Source: Caprimulgus europaeus
Taxonomy: Eukaryota; Chordata; Aves; Caprimulgiformes; Caprimulgidae
Length of the DNA: 64,000 nt
Assembly: GCA_907165065.1 (NCBI GenBank)
Contig: OU015532.1
Span: 45,176,839 to 45,240,838, forward strand
Direction: 5' to 3'
Shown: positions 13,175-23,580 of the stretch, piece by piece
How the letters are laid out: each line of letters opens with the position of its first letter
How positions within the stretch are numbered: position 1 is the stretch's first letter
Made by a program: the position numbers and the translations under genes
Notes under the pieces: generated by a model
The model's input: the letters and a program-made list of their open reading frames with translations, nothing else
What the model was told of the DNA's origin: nothing
Database searches by the model: none

Positions 13175-14750
13175 GTTCTTGGGGCAGCACCTTTTGCCTC
13201 TGCTGTGTGCTTTCTGCCAGCAGGCACTGAGAGCCACAGCCATGATTTGAGTTGGAAAACTGCAAAACTCCCACTTGCACCTCTCCGATTTAAGCATCTA
13301 CTAGATAAATGTCTGTAGTCCTGGATGGTCCCTTGCTGCCTTATAGCTGTGACACAAGGATCCAGAGATACAGGAGATGGAGAAAATCTTTCCTCAGCTA
13401 CAATCAGATGAGGAATTTCATACAAACCTCCTCCCTGCAGTTCAGAGTCTGAAGCAGAGAGTTGCTTGGGTAGCAGGGACAGGAAACCTCCACAGCACTG
13501 TTAGAGCATCTCCTGCACCAGTACAGCTGTAGGTCACACCACACCTGCCTCTCCCCTGAGAGCTAAAATAGAGACAACAACAAGAATAAAGAGAGCCCAG
13601 ATGAGGCACATCATTAAAGCTGCTAAATCCTCTTGAGGGAGGAGCTTCCAGGCAGCAGGACAGAGATCACCCACAGGGAAAGCTTTCTCCAGGCACTGAG
13701 CTCGCATGTCTCACTCTATTGCTGTCAAACACAGGTGAAAACTAAACTAACGGTGCAAGACTTCATCCAGCCACCCCTGCCCTGCAGCACGGGGACAAGG
13801 ATGTCATCTCAGCAGTCCCCAGAGCCCTCAGCAAGGACAGGAGAAGCCCAGGCCAAGATGAGTTCAGGCCTACAGAGGCTCCAGCAAGTGAAGCTGGAAG
13901 CAAGACCCTTCCATGAAAGAGATGTTAAAACAAAAGGACAGTAGGAGCGAGGAGAGGCTACTCACTTCCCTGAGCCACCCCAAACCCACACAGTGGCTTG
14001 CAGAGCAGCTGGCAAAGGTCCTTTGCACCCAGGTGGCAGCCCAACATGAGCAAGCACCCATGGATTTTTTTATTATTTTTTTTGAAAGAAGCACAACTGT
14101 AGGTGTGGGAGTTCATGCTCCAGCCAAAAGGCCAGAAACAAGCATGAACGTTAAAAACCACCACACTAACAACCATCAAAAGGTCCTGTGATGGGACTGA
14201 CACCGTCAGGACTGCCATCACCCACGCAGTGACACTGCAGAACAGGTCACCGACCACACCACCAGTGCCCTTCTTCCTCATTAACACTCTCTTCCCACTT
14301 ATTGCTCATGAAGCATTTAGTAAGAGATATCTGAGTAATCTGTCATTTTTACAGCCTGTCATATGCTTATCTTGACATCAGCATACAGCAGCTCACGTAC
14401 CAAGACTGCTCCTCTCACTAGACACCTCCCTCTAGATTCTGAGGGCAATATTTCTACACTTTGGACCTTGTGGTACACCAAAAACATCCTAGCCACACGC
14501 TTCTGCTCGACAGCTCTCATGCAGCAAGCAAGCTTCACGGCAGCAGGCTCACACCTCAAGCTTTGAAGAGGGTTTTTCTCAAGCCCAAGGTGCCTGAAAA
14601 AAGCATTTTAAAAGTCTTCCACAGAGAGAAAACATCACTGACAGCAGATTTCAAGGCAGCACTTTCCAGCTGTACACCCTCACTCGCACAGAAGTGCACG
14701 GGTATTTTCTGAAGCTACACATTGAGAGGCCTCACTAGCACTGGGATGGG

Positions 14751-14796
14751 ATCCATCCCTGCCAACCTCTACCATCCATCCCTGCCAACCTCTACC
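14751..14796. repeat. 23-bp tandem duplication
   Basis: atccatccctgccaacctct followed by acc occurs twice in succession with no visible difference. Confidence 0.8.
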
Positions 14797-15910
14797 ACCA
14801 GCAGCAGCACAAACATCTCCAAGAGCTGCTCTCAATCCCAGCCATCACCTCCCAGAGCAATGCAGTAGGACACTCTGTCCCTTCCCTTGCACAACTAGGA
14901 AAGTTTCAAGCTCTCCTCTCATGCACAGGATGGAAATGCTAGAGCTGTTCCAAGTCACAGAAACACTTCATCCTAAACCAGCTTTATTGAAGCCAACATT
15001 TAGATTCCAGGATGCTGGGTTGGTTGGCTTTTTTTCCCCACTTTTTTCTGTACTGAGTGGTCCATTATATGTTAAAGCAAACACAGCAGAGCTTTTACAC
15101 TCTGGCATGCCTGGGTTGTAACAAGCCCTTATCACCATATCAACAGATTTGTTAACAGCCACCCTGCAAGACAATTCACTGCCAACATCTACCCAGCTGC
15201 TGAGACACACAACCATTGCTCTGAACTCTTCTCTGAGATTTTAGAAAGGAAAAAAGGGGAGGGGAAATAAAAGGGACACAGCAAGCTGGGCTAGAACTAG
15301 ATAACTGTAGTTGTAATAGGGGTAAGGTTGTTACAGAGGCATCTAATCTTCATCTTAGAAATTAATTAAGCCAGAATCCCACTTGAAGAGAGCCGCACTG
15401 CCCAGTGCCAGGAGGCACGTTCAGCCTGCTGGAATCGCTTTACAGCAATGCAGGACTCCTTCCTCCCGACACCAGCTCCACTGCACCTGAGCAGGGCATT
15501 TTTTTTAGGCCATGTACCAGCTCACCCACCAATTTCAGCCTGACCGGGCGGGCACACACAGAGCCCAGGGGTCAGCAAGGGGATTGGCCCCGGGGAGGCT
15601 CCCCCCAGCCCTAGCACTACCCACCCGCCCGGGGAGGGGGCTGCCTGCCCGGACAGGGGCTGCGACAGCCGCCGCGGGGACTCTAACCCGACCGGGCCCG
15701 GAGCAGCCGCGGAAAACCGCCAGCGCCCCGCGGAAAACCCCCGGGAAGTCCCCACCGGGACCAGCCCCTCCCGCTCCGCCGAGACCCTCGGGCCGAAGGG
15801 AGCGGGGCCGCCGGGTCCACAGAGGGAGTCCCGGCCCTCTTCCTCTCCTCCTGGGCCGCCCCGCCACCCGCTCCCCGGCCCCTCAGAGAGGGCGGCCGCA
15901 GCGCGCCTAC

Positions 15911-16162
15911 CTGCTCGGCTCGGCTGGGTGCTCTGCTCTCTCCCTGCCTCCCTCCGCCGATGTGGCCCTGGCTCCGCTCCGGGCCCGGAGGGGCGGAGCC
16001 GACGGCTGCGCTGAGCCGGCCCCAGGGCGGACGGCCGGCCGCCCCTTCCCTGCCCGGCTGGCCCCCGCTGAGGGGGCTGCGGAGCGCCGGCGCGTCACCC
16101 AACGGCCCGGGCCTGCCTGGGGCTAGCAGGTCTACCCCGTAGCGACTCAGGGCCCGGCATTA
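15911..16162 (-). other. Predicted first exon of a leftward gene
   Basis: On the minus strand a TATAAATG box lies at 16186-16193. A start site about 30 bp downstream would fall near 16155-16163. The sequence then runs through CpG-rich DNA to GCCGAGCAG followed by the donor GTAGGC at 15910. An alternative earlier donor (GAG then GTAATG) lies close to the predicted start. No conserved reading frame is recognised, so I treat it as a 5'UTR or noncoding first exon. The 5' end is inferred, the donor is seen. The partner exons and gene identity are unknown and may be outside the window. Confidence 0.4.
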
Positions 16163-16186
16163 CCTCTCGCTCGGCTGCTGCACCCC

Positions 16187-16193
16187 ATTTATA
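16187..16193 (-). promoter_or_regulatory. TATA-like box, minus strand
   Basis: The + strand reads catttata (16186-16193), giving TATAAATG on the minus strand within a CpG island, preceded by GC-rich sequence. TATA plus CpG island is uncommon but known. Confidence 0.4.
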
Positions 16194-16245
16194 CTCACTC
16201 CGCCGACCCAGTAACACGTTTCCGCGCCCTCACCGGAGCTGAGTT

Positions 16246-16436
16246 GCTTTCACCTGCTCGGCCTTGGCCGCTTCCTCACCCTCTCCAGCTGTGACCGGTT
16301 CACCCTGCCCCACTGAGGCCGGTAGGGACACGGCTCCGGGGCCGTTTCCCCTGACCCACTGAAGCCGTTTCCCCACCTCACGCCATGCTCTCCCTTTGGG
16401 GCCTAAAGAGTAGGTGCACACACAGCTCTGCTGTGG
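16246..16436. other. Unique flank between CpG island and CR1
   Basis: GC-rich shoulder of the island with scattered CpG. No gene feature is seen. Confidence 0.4.
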
Positions 16437-16849
16437 GGACAGGCTGGGAGAGTTGGGGCTGTTCAGCCTGGAGAAGAGAAGGCTCCAGGGAGACCTTATA
16501 GCGGCCTCCCAGTACCTGAGGGGCTCCAGGAAGGCTGGGGAGGGACTTTGGCCAAGGGCAGGGAGTGACAGAACGAGGGGTGATGGCATTAAACTGGAAG
16601 AGGGGAGGTGTAGATTAGATAATAGGAAGAAATTCTTTGGTGTGAGGGTGGTGAGACACTGGCCCAGGCTGCCCAGAGAAGCTGTGGCTGCTCCTCCCTG
16701 GAAGTGTCCAAGGCCAGGCTGGATGAGGCTTTGAGCAAGTGGAAGATCTAGGAAGGTCTAGTGGAAGGTGTCCCTGCTGCTGGCAGGGGGGTTGGAACTG
16801 GATGAGCTTTAAGGTCCCTTCCAACCCAAACCAGTCTGGGATTCTATGA
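16437..16849 (+). mobile_element. CR1 LINE fragment, sense, upstream member of a tandem pair
   Basis: Starts in the ORF2 C-terminal region (gagagttggggctgttcagc) and runs to the tail ggtcccttccaacccaaacc ... attctatga. A frame is open for about 100 residues from 16414 ([15 protein letters not shown] at its CR1 part) but is shifted or stopped before the normal ORF2 end. It sits less than 200 bp from the CpG island. A second CR1 begins directly after its tail. Confidence 0.95.
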
Positions 16850-17147
16850 AGGCTGAGGAGGGACTTTTTACATGTGTAGGTAGTGAAAGGACAAGGGGTA
16901 ATGGCTTTAAACTGGAAGGGAGGAGACTGAGATGAGATCTGAGGAAGGAATTCTTTCCTGTGAGGGTGGTGAGACCCTGGCCCAGGTTGCCCAGAGAGGT
17001 GGTAGATGCCCCATCCCTGGAAACATTCAAGGTCAGGTTGGACGGGGCTCTGAGCAACCTGCTCTGGTTGAAGATGTCCCTGCTCACTGCAGGGGGTTGG
17101 AACTGGATGAGCTTTAAGGTCCCTTCCAACCCAAACCAGTCTGTGAG
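16850..17147 (+). mobile_element. CR1 LINE fragment, sense, joined to the tail of the previous copy
   Basis: Begins abruptly with aggctgaggagggacttttt, homologous to an internal point of the previous copy, directly after that copy's tctatga tail. It ends with its own tail, ggtcccttccaacccaaacc then agtctgtgag. Diagnostic bases differ (gaagatgtccctgctcactg), so it is a different subfamily and not a simple duplication. Confidence 0.94.
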
Positions 17148-20100
17148 TTAAGGCCACTGACAGCTTGCCTGCCCCTGCGCGACACACGCTGTGGCTCTCA
17201 GCCGGGTGAGCACAACCCTGGTGACCTACTCCAAAGATTTTTTCCAGTGGGCGATTTTGCTGCCCTAGTGAACTCTGTCACCATCAGCAGGGCTGTTGCA
17301 TTGTTCCCCGTGCAAACCCTGTTAAGCTCTTGTTTGCCCCAGTGATTACAGACGGTGAGGTGCTGTGGCTGCTGTTTGCTCTGCTGACCGGTGTCATTGC
17401 ATTGTTTCCCTGGGCTTCCCCGTTTTGTGCAGCCGGCAGCAAGCTCCCAGCGCCAGCTTTTTGCTCTTGGTTTGTGGCATAACTAGCCTGATAAGATCCT
17501 ACCTCTTCTTTCCTGGCCAAACAGAAATAAAATGATAGCAGTAGGAATGGTAATAATAGTGTGAGCCTCTTGAAATCCTCATTTCAAAGATACCAAAACC
17601 ACATCGGGCAAGCCAATCTTAACATAAGGGAAATTTAGGAGGTCCCTCACCCTTCTGAGGAGCCACATTCCTCGTTTTCATGGTTTCCACTCTCCTGGAA
17701 GGAAGAGGAACAGCAAGCTCATGCAGATCAAGGCCCCAGTCCTCATTCCTGGAGGTAACAAAAACCAGTTTGGCCTTTATACTGGGACAGGTGTACAACA
17801 GCCACCGCACACTGTCCTTGCAAGATGCCTTTCAATCATCTTTCTGTGCCTGCAGGGTGATTCCTCACCATGCCACCAGACTTGGAAGAAAATATTTTTA
17901 AAAGTCTATTTCTGTGGCTGTCCACAGCCATACCAGGCAATCCATGGCCTGAAAACTGTCTCATAAACCTCACTTCACTCAGGTTCCTCTCTCTTACCAA
18001 AAGAGTTATCAGGTCAGTTGTTAGTGTCTAAGATGAGGACAAATTTTGCATCAGAATTATTTGGGGCAGTATCTGAAAACTCATTTACAACCAGTCTTGG
18101 GGACTACGTGTTTCTCTGGAAATTGGTAATGCTCCAGGATCTCTTTTCAAGCAGAATTAACCTCCAGTAAAGACACTCCTATTCTCAAACAGAATACTGA
18201 AAGTACTTCTTCTTTCCCTTTTCTCTGTCTGTAATAAGCTTTAATTTAAATATCTAGTCAGGCTTATGCTGCACTTTGTAAGCCAGAATGCTTACCTATA
18301 AAGACAGAAGGCTTTGTGGGGCAGGTGGAGTAGTGTCTGCCTGTTCTTAAAGTCAATCTTCCTCATCTGTGCACTGACAGAGCATCCAAGCCCACCGGTA
18401 CTGAGCATGTAGCTTGTTTCTAATTCTTAAAAAAAAAAAGTGTCCTACTTTGAGGAAGGAAGCTTGAACTCAAAATATTTCCCCCCGAGGATTAGTTGCA
18501 AAGGCTGTTTCTGAAAGAAAATGGGTTTAAGAATAAAAAGTGATTACAAGGTGCAGTGCAAATGGATTGAGTATGTGCCAGCAGCTCCAGTGCTTGAATG
18601 AATGTGTGTCAATGGCTTTGAGAAAGGGATACCCACGTTAGCAAGGGCAGGGTGGATGTACCTATGCATCAGTGATCGCATGTAGAGCTGGTTCTGCTTC
18701 AGTGCCACTCAGATGTGAATCAGTGAGCCTGTAGAAAAGCATTAAGTCTATACCATTGCATTTGCTGAGAAGGAGGGGATAGGTTTTAAAAGAGAGCTTG
18801 CAAAGAGCCTGAATTTTATTAGAAAGTCTGAAGTGAATCAGACTCTTCTGAGGGCTTGCAACAGGGACTTGGCAACGGAGGAGAAACAGATCTGCAGAGA
18901 TGTTGCAGCTGAGCTGTGCACAGATGGTAAACTAAAAGCCCAAGTATAAACAGCATCTTTGACAACGTACACAGTAGGCTGGATTCTTAGCTAGTGATTA
19001 GACAAAAGTGCTTGTAAGAAAACACACAGGCTGGAGAAACCCACCATTATGTGGCGTGTAAGGCCCCAGACCAAATACAGTTTCAAAGGCAGCCAGAGAC
19101 CAGCCAAAAGGTCATTCAGCCAAGCAATCTGTTTTTGCCTTGGGCCATCCTCCTTTCAAACACAACAACCATTCCCTGGCAAATGAATACGTTCTTTTGA
19201 GCGGGAATTAATCTCTTTACCCAATCAAGTCATGGCGTGTTCTGTGGATAAACATGAGCCCAACTCCCTGGGATTGCAGCCTCCTCCAGGTCCTGCTTCA
19301 TTTGTACACAGGAGAATACTGATGCCCTGCACAGAGCTGGCTGAGCTGCACCTTCTGTGGATAAACATGAGCCCAAGTCCCTGTTGTGCAGCCTCCTCCA
19401 GGTCCTGCTTCATTTGTACACAGGAGAACACTGATGCCCTGCACAGAGCTGGCTGAGCTGCACCTTTATGGCTGTTTGCAGCCTTAGTCCGGGTTGTAAG
19501 AAGCTGCACAACCCTGAGAGCCCCACTGTTTTGCAATGAAAAACACAGGTATGGGTGGCTACTAATTGTGAGTGGCTGCTAATGATGGAGGGAGCTACAG
19601 CCCCTTCATTCTCTGTTGGTAAAACCATGCCTGGCTGGGTAGGAGCCAAGCAAGCAAATTCCCAGTGTTTTATGTATGGGCAGCACTTTGCAGCTCTCTG
19701 AAGAGCAGGGATGGAAGGTCCCAGGGTTGTTCTGCAGCAGAGCAGAGCAGAGTGGAAGGGACCAAGCAGCTTTTCTCCAGTTCCAGAGGATCTCTGAGAA
19801 GAAGACGTCTGTGGTTCAGCTGGCACAGGTTGCTGCCCAGTGTTACGTATATCAGAAGCAGGAAATTAGTCCTTGGCATTAGGGAGAACAAAGAAAGAGG
19901 AAGACACATGTGGATTTATGATGTTTGCATATTTCTTTCCCTTCAAATGTCTTTCAATCAGCCACGTATTACTGTGACTCTAAAAGGGGGAAGATTTCTG
20001 TGCTGACAGACCCAAAACATTGAGAGGTTCAGGTGATGCAGGGATGAGTGCTGTAATGATCAGTACAAACTGCCTAACTTTGTAAAAAATGTTCTTTCAA

Positions 20101-20687
20101 AATTGCTTTGATAAGGAGGAAAGACTTCAAAAATTGAGCATAGAATTGCTGTATTTTATCGATTTAAATTCCAAATTAAAAAAATCCAAACCATGATCAA
20201 ACAACTTACAGTTCATAGCTAGTGTCTGTTTGATAACACAGCATAAAATAGATAGAACACCCAGCACAATTTAAAATTACAGGTTTTGTCAAGTCTAATT
20301 TGACAGAAGTGCTTTCATGGCACCATAAGCAGAATCCTCTTTTATTTGCCAAAAGCTATGATTTACTAGCAGATTAATCATATACAAAGAATAATGGTTA
20401 AAGAGAAGAATGATAAAAGTGCAGTGGGTGCTGGAGCTTGTGGGGCAAGGGGAGAAAATTTTAACTTGCATTAGGGGAAAAAAAAATGTTTATAAAAGGG
20501 AATGTTTTTAAAGTAGTCTGTATTTTTCAGGACTAACTATTTGTACTAATTCAGAGTTTATGACTTTGAAGTGAACAAGTCAGCTTCGGTAAAAGGAATT
20601 GGTTTTCCTGGTGACCAGTTGCCCTCCCCTGGTTGAAGTGAGAAATGCAGGCAATTGACTTTTTCCAGCTGGAGTTAGACTGGAATC
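17148..20687. other. Unique sequence with one tandem duplication
   Basis: No interspersed repeat I can name. It contains the 113-bp tandem duplication at 19241 and an A run at about 18429. Base composition on the + strand is near A/T parity. Confidence 0.45.
19241..19465. repeat. 113-bp tandem duplication (two copies)
   Basis: Copy 1 (19241-19353) and copy 2 (19354-19465) both start tctgtggataaacatgagcc and end gctggctgagctgcacct. They differ at only a handful of positions, such as 'ctgggattgcag' versus 'ctgttgtgcag'. The high identity indicates a fairly recent local duplication. Confidence 0.93.
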
Positions 20688-20916
20688 ATCATAGAATCAC
20701 AGAACCGTGGTGGTTGGAAAAGACCTTTAACATCATAGATTCCAACCATAAACCCAACACTGCCAATTCCACCTCTAACCCATGTCCCTGAGCACCTCGT
20801 CTATCTGTCTGTTAAATCCCACCAGGGAAGGTGACTCCACCACCTCCCTGGGCAGCCTGTTCCAACGCTTGATAACACTTTCAGTGAAGAAGTTTTTCCT
20901 CAGATCCAATCTAAAC
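20688..20916 (-). mobile_element. CR1 LINE fragment, antisense, downstream member of a pair
   Basis: Starts tcatagaatcacagaaccgt then ggttggaaaagacctttaac and 'aacccaacactg', the most common subfamily in this window. It ends at aatctaaac. In sense orientation it follows directly after the tail of the copy at 20928-21332. Confidence 0.94.
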
Positions 20917-20927
20917 AAGCCAAAGGG

Positions 20928-21332
20928 AATCACAGAATCACACAGAATCACACAATGTCAGGGATAGGAAGGGACCTCGAAAGATCATCCAGTCCAATCC
21001 CCCTGCTGGAGCAGGAACACCTGGATGAGTTCACACAGGAAGGCATCCAGGTGGGTCTTGAATGTCTCCAGAGAAGGAGACTCCACACCCTCCCTGGGCA
21101 GCCTGTTTCAGTGCTCTGTTACCCTCACAGTAAAGAAGTTCTTTCTCAAATTTAAGTGGAACCTCCTGTGTTCCAGCTCACACCCATTGCCCCTTGTCCT
21201 ATCATTGGACACCACTGTGAAGAGCCTGGCCCCATCCTCCTGACACTCACCCTTCAGATATTTATAAACATTAATGAGGTCCCCCCTCAGCCTCCTCCTC
21301 TCCAAGCTAAAGAGGCCCAGCTCCCTCACGGA
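20928..21332 (-). mobile_element. CR1 LINE fragment, antisense, young-looking subfamily
   Basis: Tail complement aatcacagaatcacacagaa then gataggaagggacctcgaaa. It is the same subfamily as the long copy at 61.8 kb, with very high similarity by eye. It covers the ORF2 C-terminal region in antisense; in sense the residues read [20 protein letters not shown], ending before the tail with stops. Confidence 0.95.
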
Positions 21333-23205
21333 GGCACGATGTAACTGGCAAGCAGATTCCTCTTTAACGTTGATATTTTGGACCCTGCTCCAGCAGACTG
21401 TTACAGAGGTGACAGCACTCCTGAACTTGGTATTTTGCAAGAAAAGCTTGCTCCCTCGTGATGGACACCAGAAAATGCAGCACACAGGGGTGTGTCTTCC
21501 TAGGCACTAACTTTGTGACTTAGGAACTCCAAGCTTTTGCAACCCATTGAGCATTAACAAGTATGGGAGGATGTGCCTCCAGGAGCTGGGTGTCTATCTG
21601 ACCCTTGGGATGGGAAATTTGCTGGAACAAATCATCAAGATTTACCATCCTGTGCTTTACAGAATTTCTCCCTTTAAAAAAATCCTCATAGAAGCAAAGC
21701 TCAACAGATCTTCCACAGAGTGTGAGCAGGTCACAGACATCTCTGGATTGAGAACAGACCATGATTGTTGCCATGGTCTTGCTCATTTGAAGCAGATGAG
21801 ACATAAAGTGGCAGATGAGTTTCAAAAAAGCATCCTGGTCACTCAGGAACTCTTTCTTGTGCTGCTGAGCTCTGTTCAGTACCTGGGCATGCCTGGGCTA
21901 ACAACATCCATAGTGTGACTTTGTGGAACTTGGTGGAGCTGGGACTTAACCCAATTGTACAATCCTCTTTGTGCCTTTTGCAATCATCTTTGGCAACCAG
22001 AAACTAATTCCAAAGAGGCAGCATTCAAGCTCAGTCCATTTAAACACGTGTAGATATGGTTGAACACCTGAAGATCTTGACCTTACTCCTGAGGCTTCCA
22101 TACTAGACTCCAAAATCTTTCTTCTTCCTCTTACACAGAAGCATTCTGCTTCTTCCAGTGTGCTCTCCCTCCCTGGAGATGCAAGGCATCTTGTTTGTGC
22201 CTTTTGCAGGAGAGACCTTACCTTGAATCACAACCTCCTGTTCAGAGGGCAAGAAGAATATCCACTGTTCCTCCAGGAGCTGAGTAGGGTCCTGTTCCTA
22301 AAGACAGCCTTCTGGAGAACAATAGGTTCCCCTTAACAACCTTGTTTTGATCTAATACTTACAGATTGAAGTGATATTTTGGATTTTCTGCCCAGCTTTG
22401 TACAGGGAGGTTATGAAATGCCAAAGCACCAGGAGAACCCTCCCCTTCCACAAGATTTGAGCTATTTTGCATAGTACCTTTCCATAACAATGTTTCTGAG
22501 GTCAGACTGCCTGGATGAATGCATGCATTTCTCTGCATAGTAGGAAGAAGGAGCCAGAGGACTGATAATAAGACTATTTTCCTCCTGAGATCATAGTTTG
22601 AATGCAAAGTTGCATGGATCTGCCCTTGTCTTTCAAGAAGGAAGAACAGAATTAGCACCAGAGAAACACAGGCACATCTGGGCAGATCTCCAATGGGATT
22701 CCCTCCTGGCACCCATGTTGACCTGGCCCAGCGCTGTCTGTGACACGAGGCTGAAGAAGTGTGTTTAAACACTCACCTATTTCTTGACAGTTCTTTTTGC
22801 TGTCTATTACCCTGGATTGAGAGGAATGAACTTTACCCAGCACTGAGGAAAGCTTCCCTGTTGATCTGCATGGGGATGTGCCAGGACACATTAATTCCAC
22901 ACCCCATAGCCCTAGAGACTTGGGAGAAGTCACCCCTTTCAGTCCAGTTAACATAAGCACTTTAGAAAACCCAAGGAAGGAGAACCCAGTTCAAGGTCTG
23001 CCAAAGCAAAGGAGAGGGGTCAGGAGCTGGCACTGCCAGGCTGGATGTTTTCTCAGGGCAATGTGTGCAACCCTGGCACGATTTATGATTTACCTGAAGG
23101 AGCAGGGCACTAATTATGACACTAATGCTCCTTACATAAGCTCAGATCCACGAAAGTGTTTAGAGACTTAATTCCCTTTGATTTCATTTATGAAGGCATT
23201 CATTT
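21333..23205. other. Unique sequence, no gene seen
   Basis: A 137-codon minus-strand open frame at 22359-22772 and a 123-codon plus frame at 21547 show no family features. No repeat is identified. Confidence 0.45.
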
Positions 23206-23580
23206 AGCTTGGAGAAAAGGAAGCTGAGGGGGAGACCTTCTTGCTCTCTACAACTCCCTGGAAGGAGGGTGGAAAGAGGTGAGTCTCAGTCTCTTCTGCC
23301 AAGTAATAAGCGATAGAATGAGAGGAAATGGCCTCAAGTTGCACCAGGGGAGGTTTAGATTGGATCTGAGGAAAAACTTCTTCACCAAAAGGGTAGTCGA
23401 GCACTGGAACAGGCTGCCCAGGGAGGTGGTGGAGTCACCTTCCCTGGTGGGATTTAACAGACAGGCAGACGAGGTGCTCAGGGACGTGGGTTAGAGGTGG
23501 AACTGGCGGTGTTGGGTTTATGGTTGGACTCAATGATCTTAAAGGCCTTTTCCAACCACTTTGATTCTGTGATTCTTTGA
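23206..23580 (+). mobile_element. CR1 LINE fragment, sense
   Basis: From agcttggagaaaaggaagct through ORF2 C-terminal sequence ([20 protein letters not shown], then [19 protein letters not shown]) to the tail ccttttccaaccactttgat then tctgtgattctttga. It is 5'-truncated; the ORF segment is short and ends at a stop in place. Confidence 0.95.

Larger units (their letters stand above)
7261..15534. other. Unique sequence, about 8 kb, no named repeat
   Basis: This is the longest repeat-poor part of the window, A/C-rich on the + strand. Small local direct repeats occur: 'taattggagcaa' twice near 7848-7874, 'catgttcagagaca' twice at about 12678-12713, a 27-bp tandem at 13123, a 23-bp tandem at 14751, and an agg/gag purine stretch at 10505-10555. 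Candidate exons are at 8514 (+) and 11706 (-). No recognisable coding sequence was found. Confidence 0.45.
15535..16245. promoter_or_regulatory. CpG island
   Basis: About 700 bp with very high G+C and dense CpG, in sharp contrast to CpG-poor flanks. It contains GC-box-like gggcgg/ccgccc blocks and runs such as gcggccgcagcgcgcc. In birds such islands usually mark promoters. Minus-strand features (TATA-like box at 16187-16193, donor at 15909-15910) give it an apparent leftward direction. The long open frames inside it on both strands reflect the lack of A/T-rich stop codons in GC-rich DNA and are not taken as coding. Confidence 0.85.

Noticed and set aside
15512..16126. 204-codon plus frame and several minus frames in the CpG island
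   Set aside because: Stop codons are rare in GC-rich DNA; composition is only P/R/G/A and overlaps on both strands, with no domain.
16615..17187. 190-codon minus frame across the CR1 pair
   Set aside because: Antisense reading of two CR1 3' ends; the true CR1 coding sense is the plus strand here.
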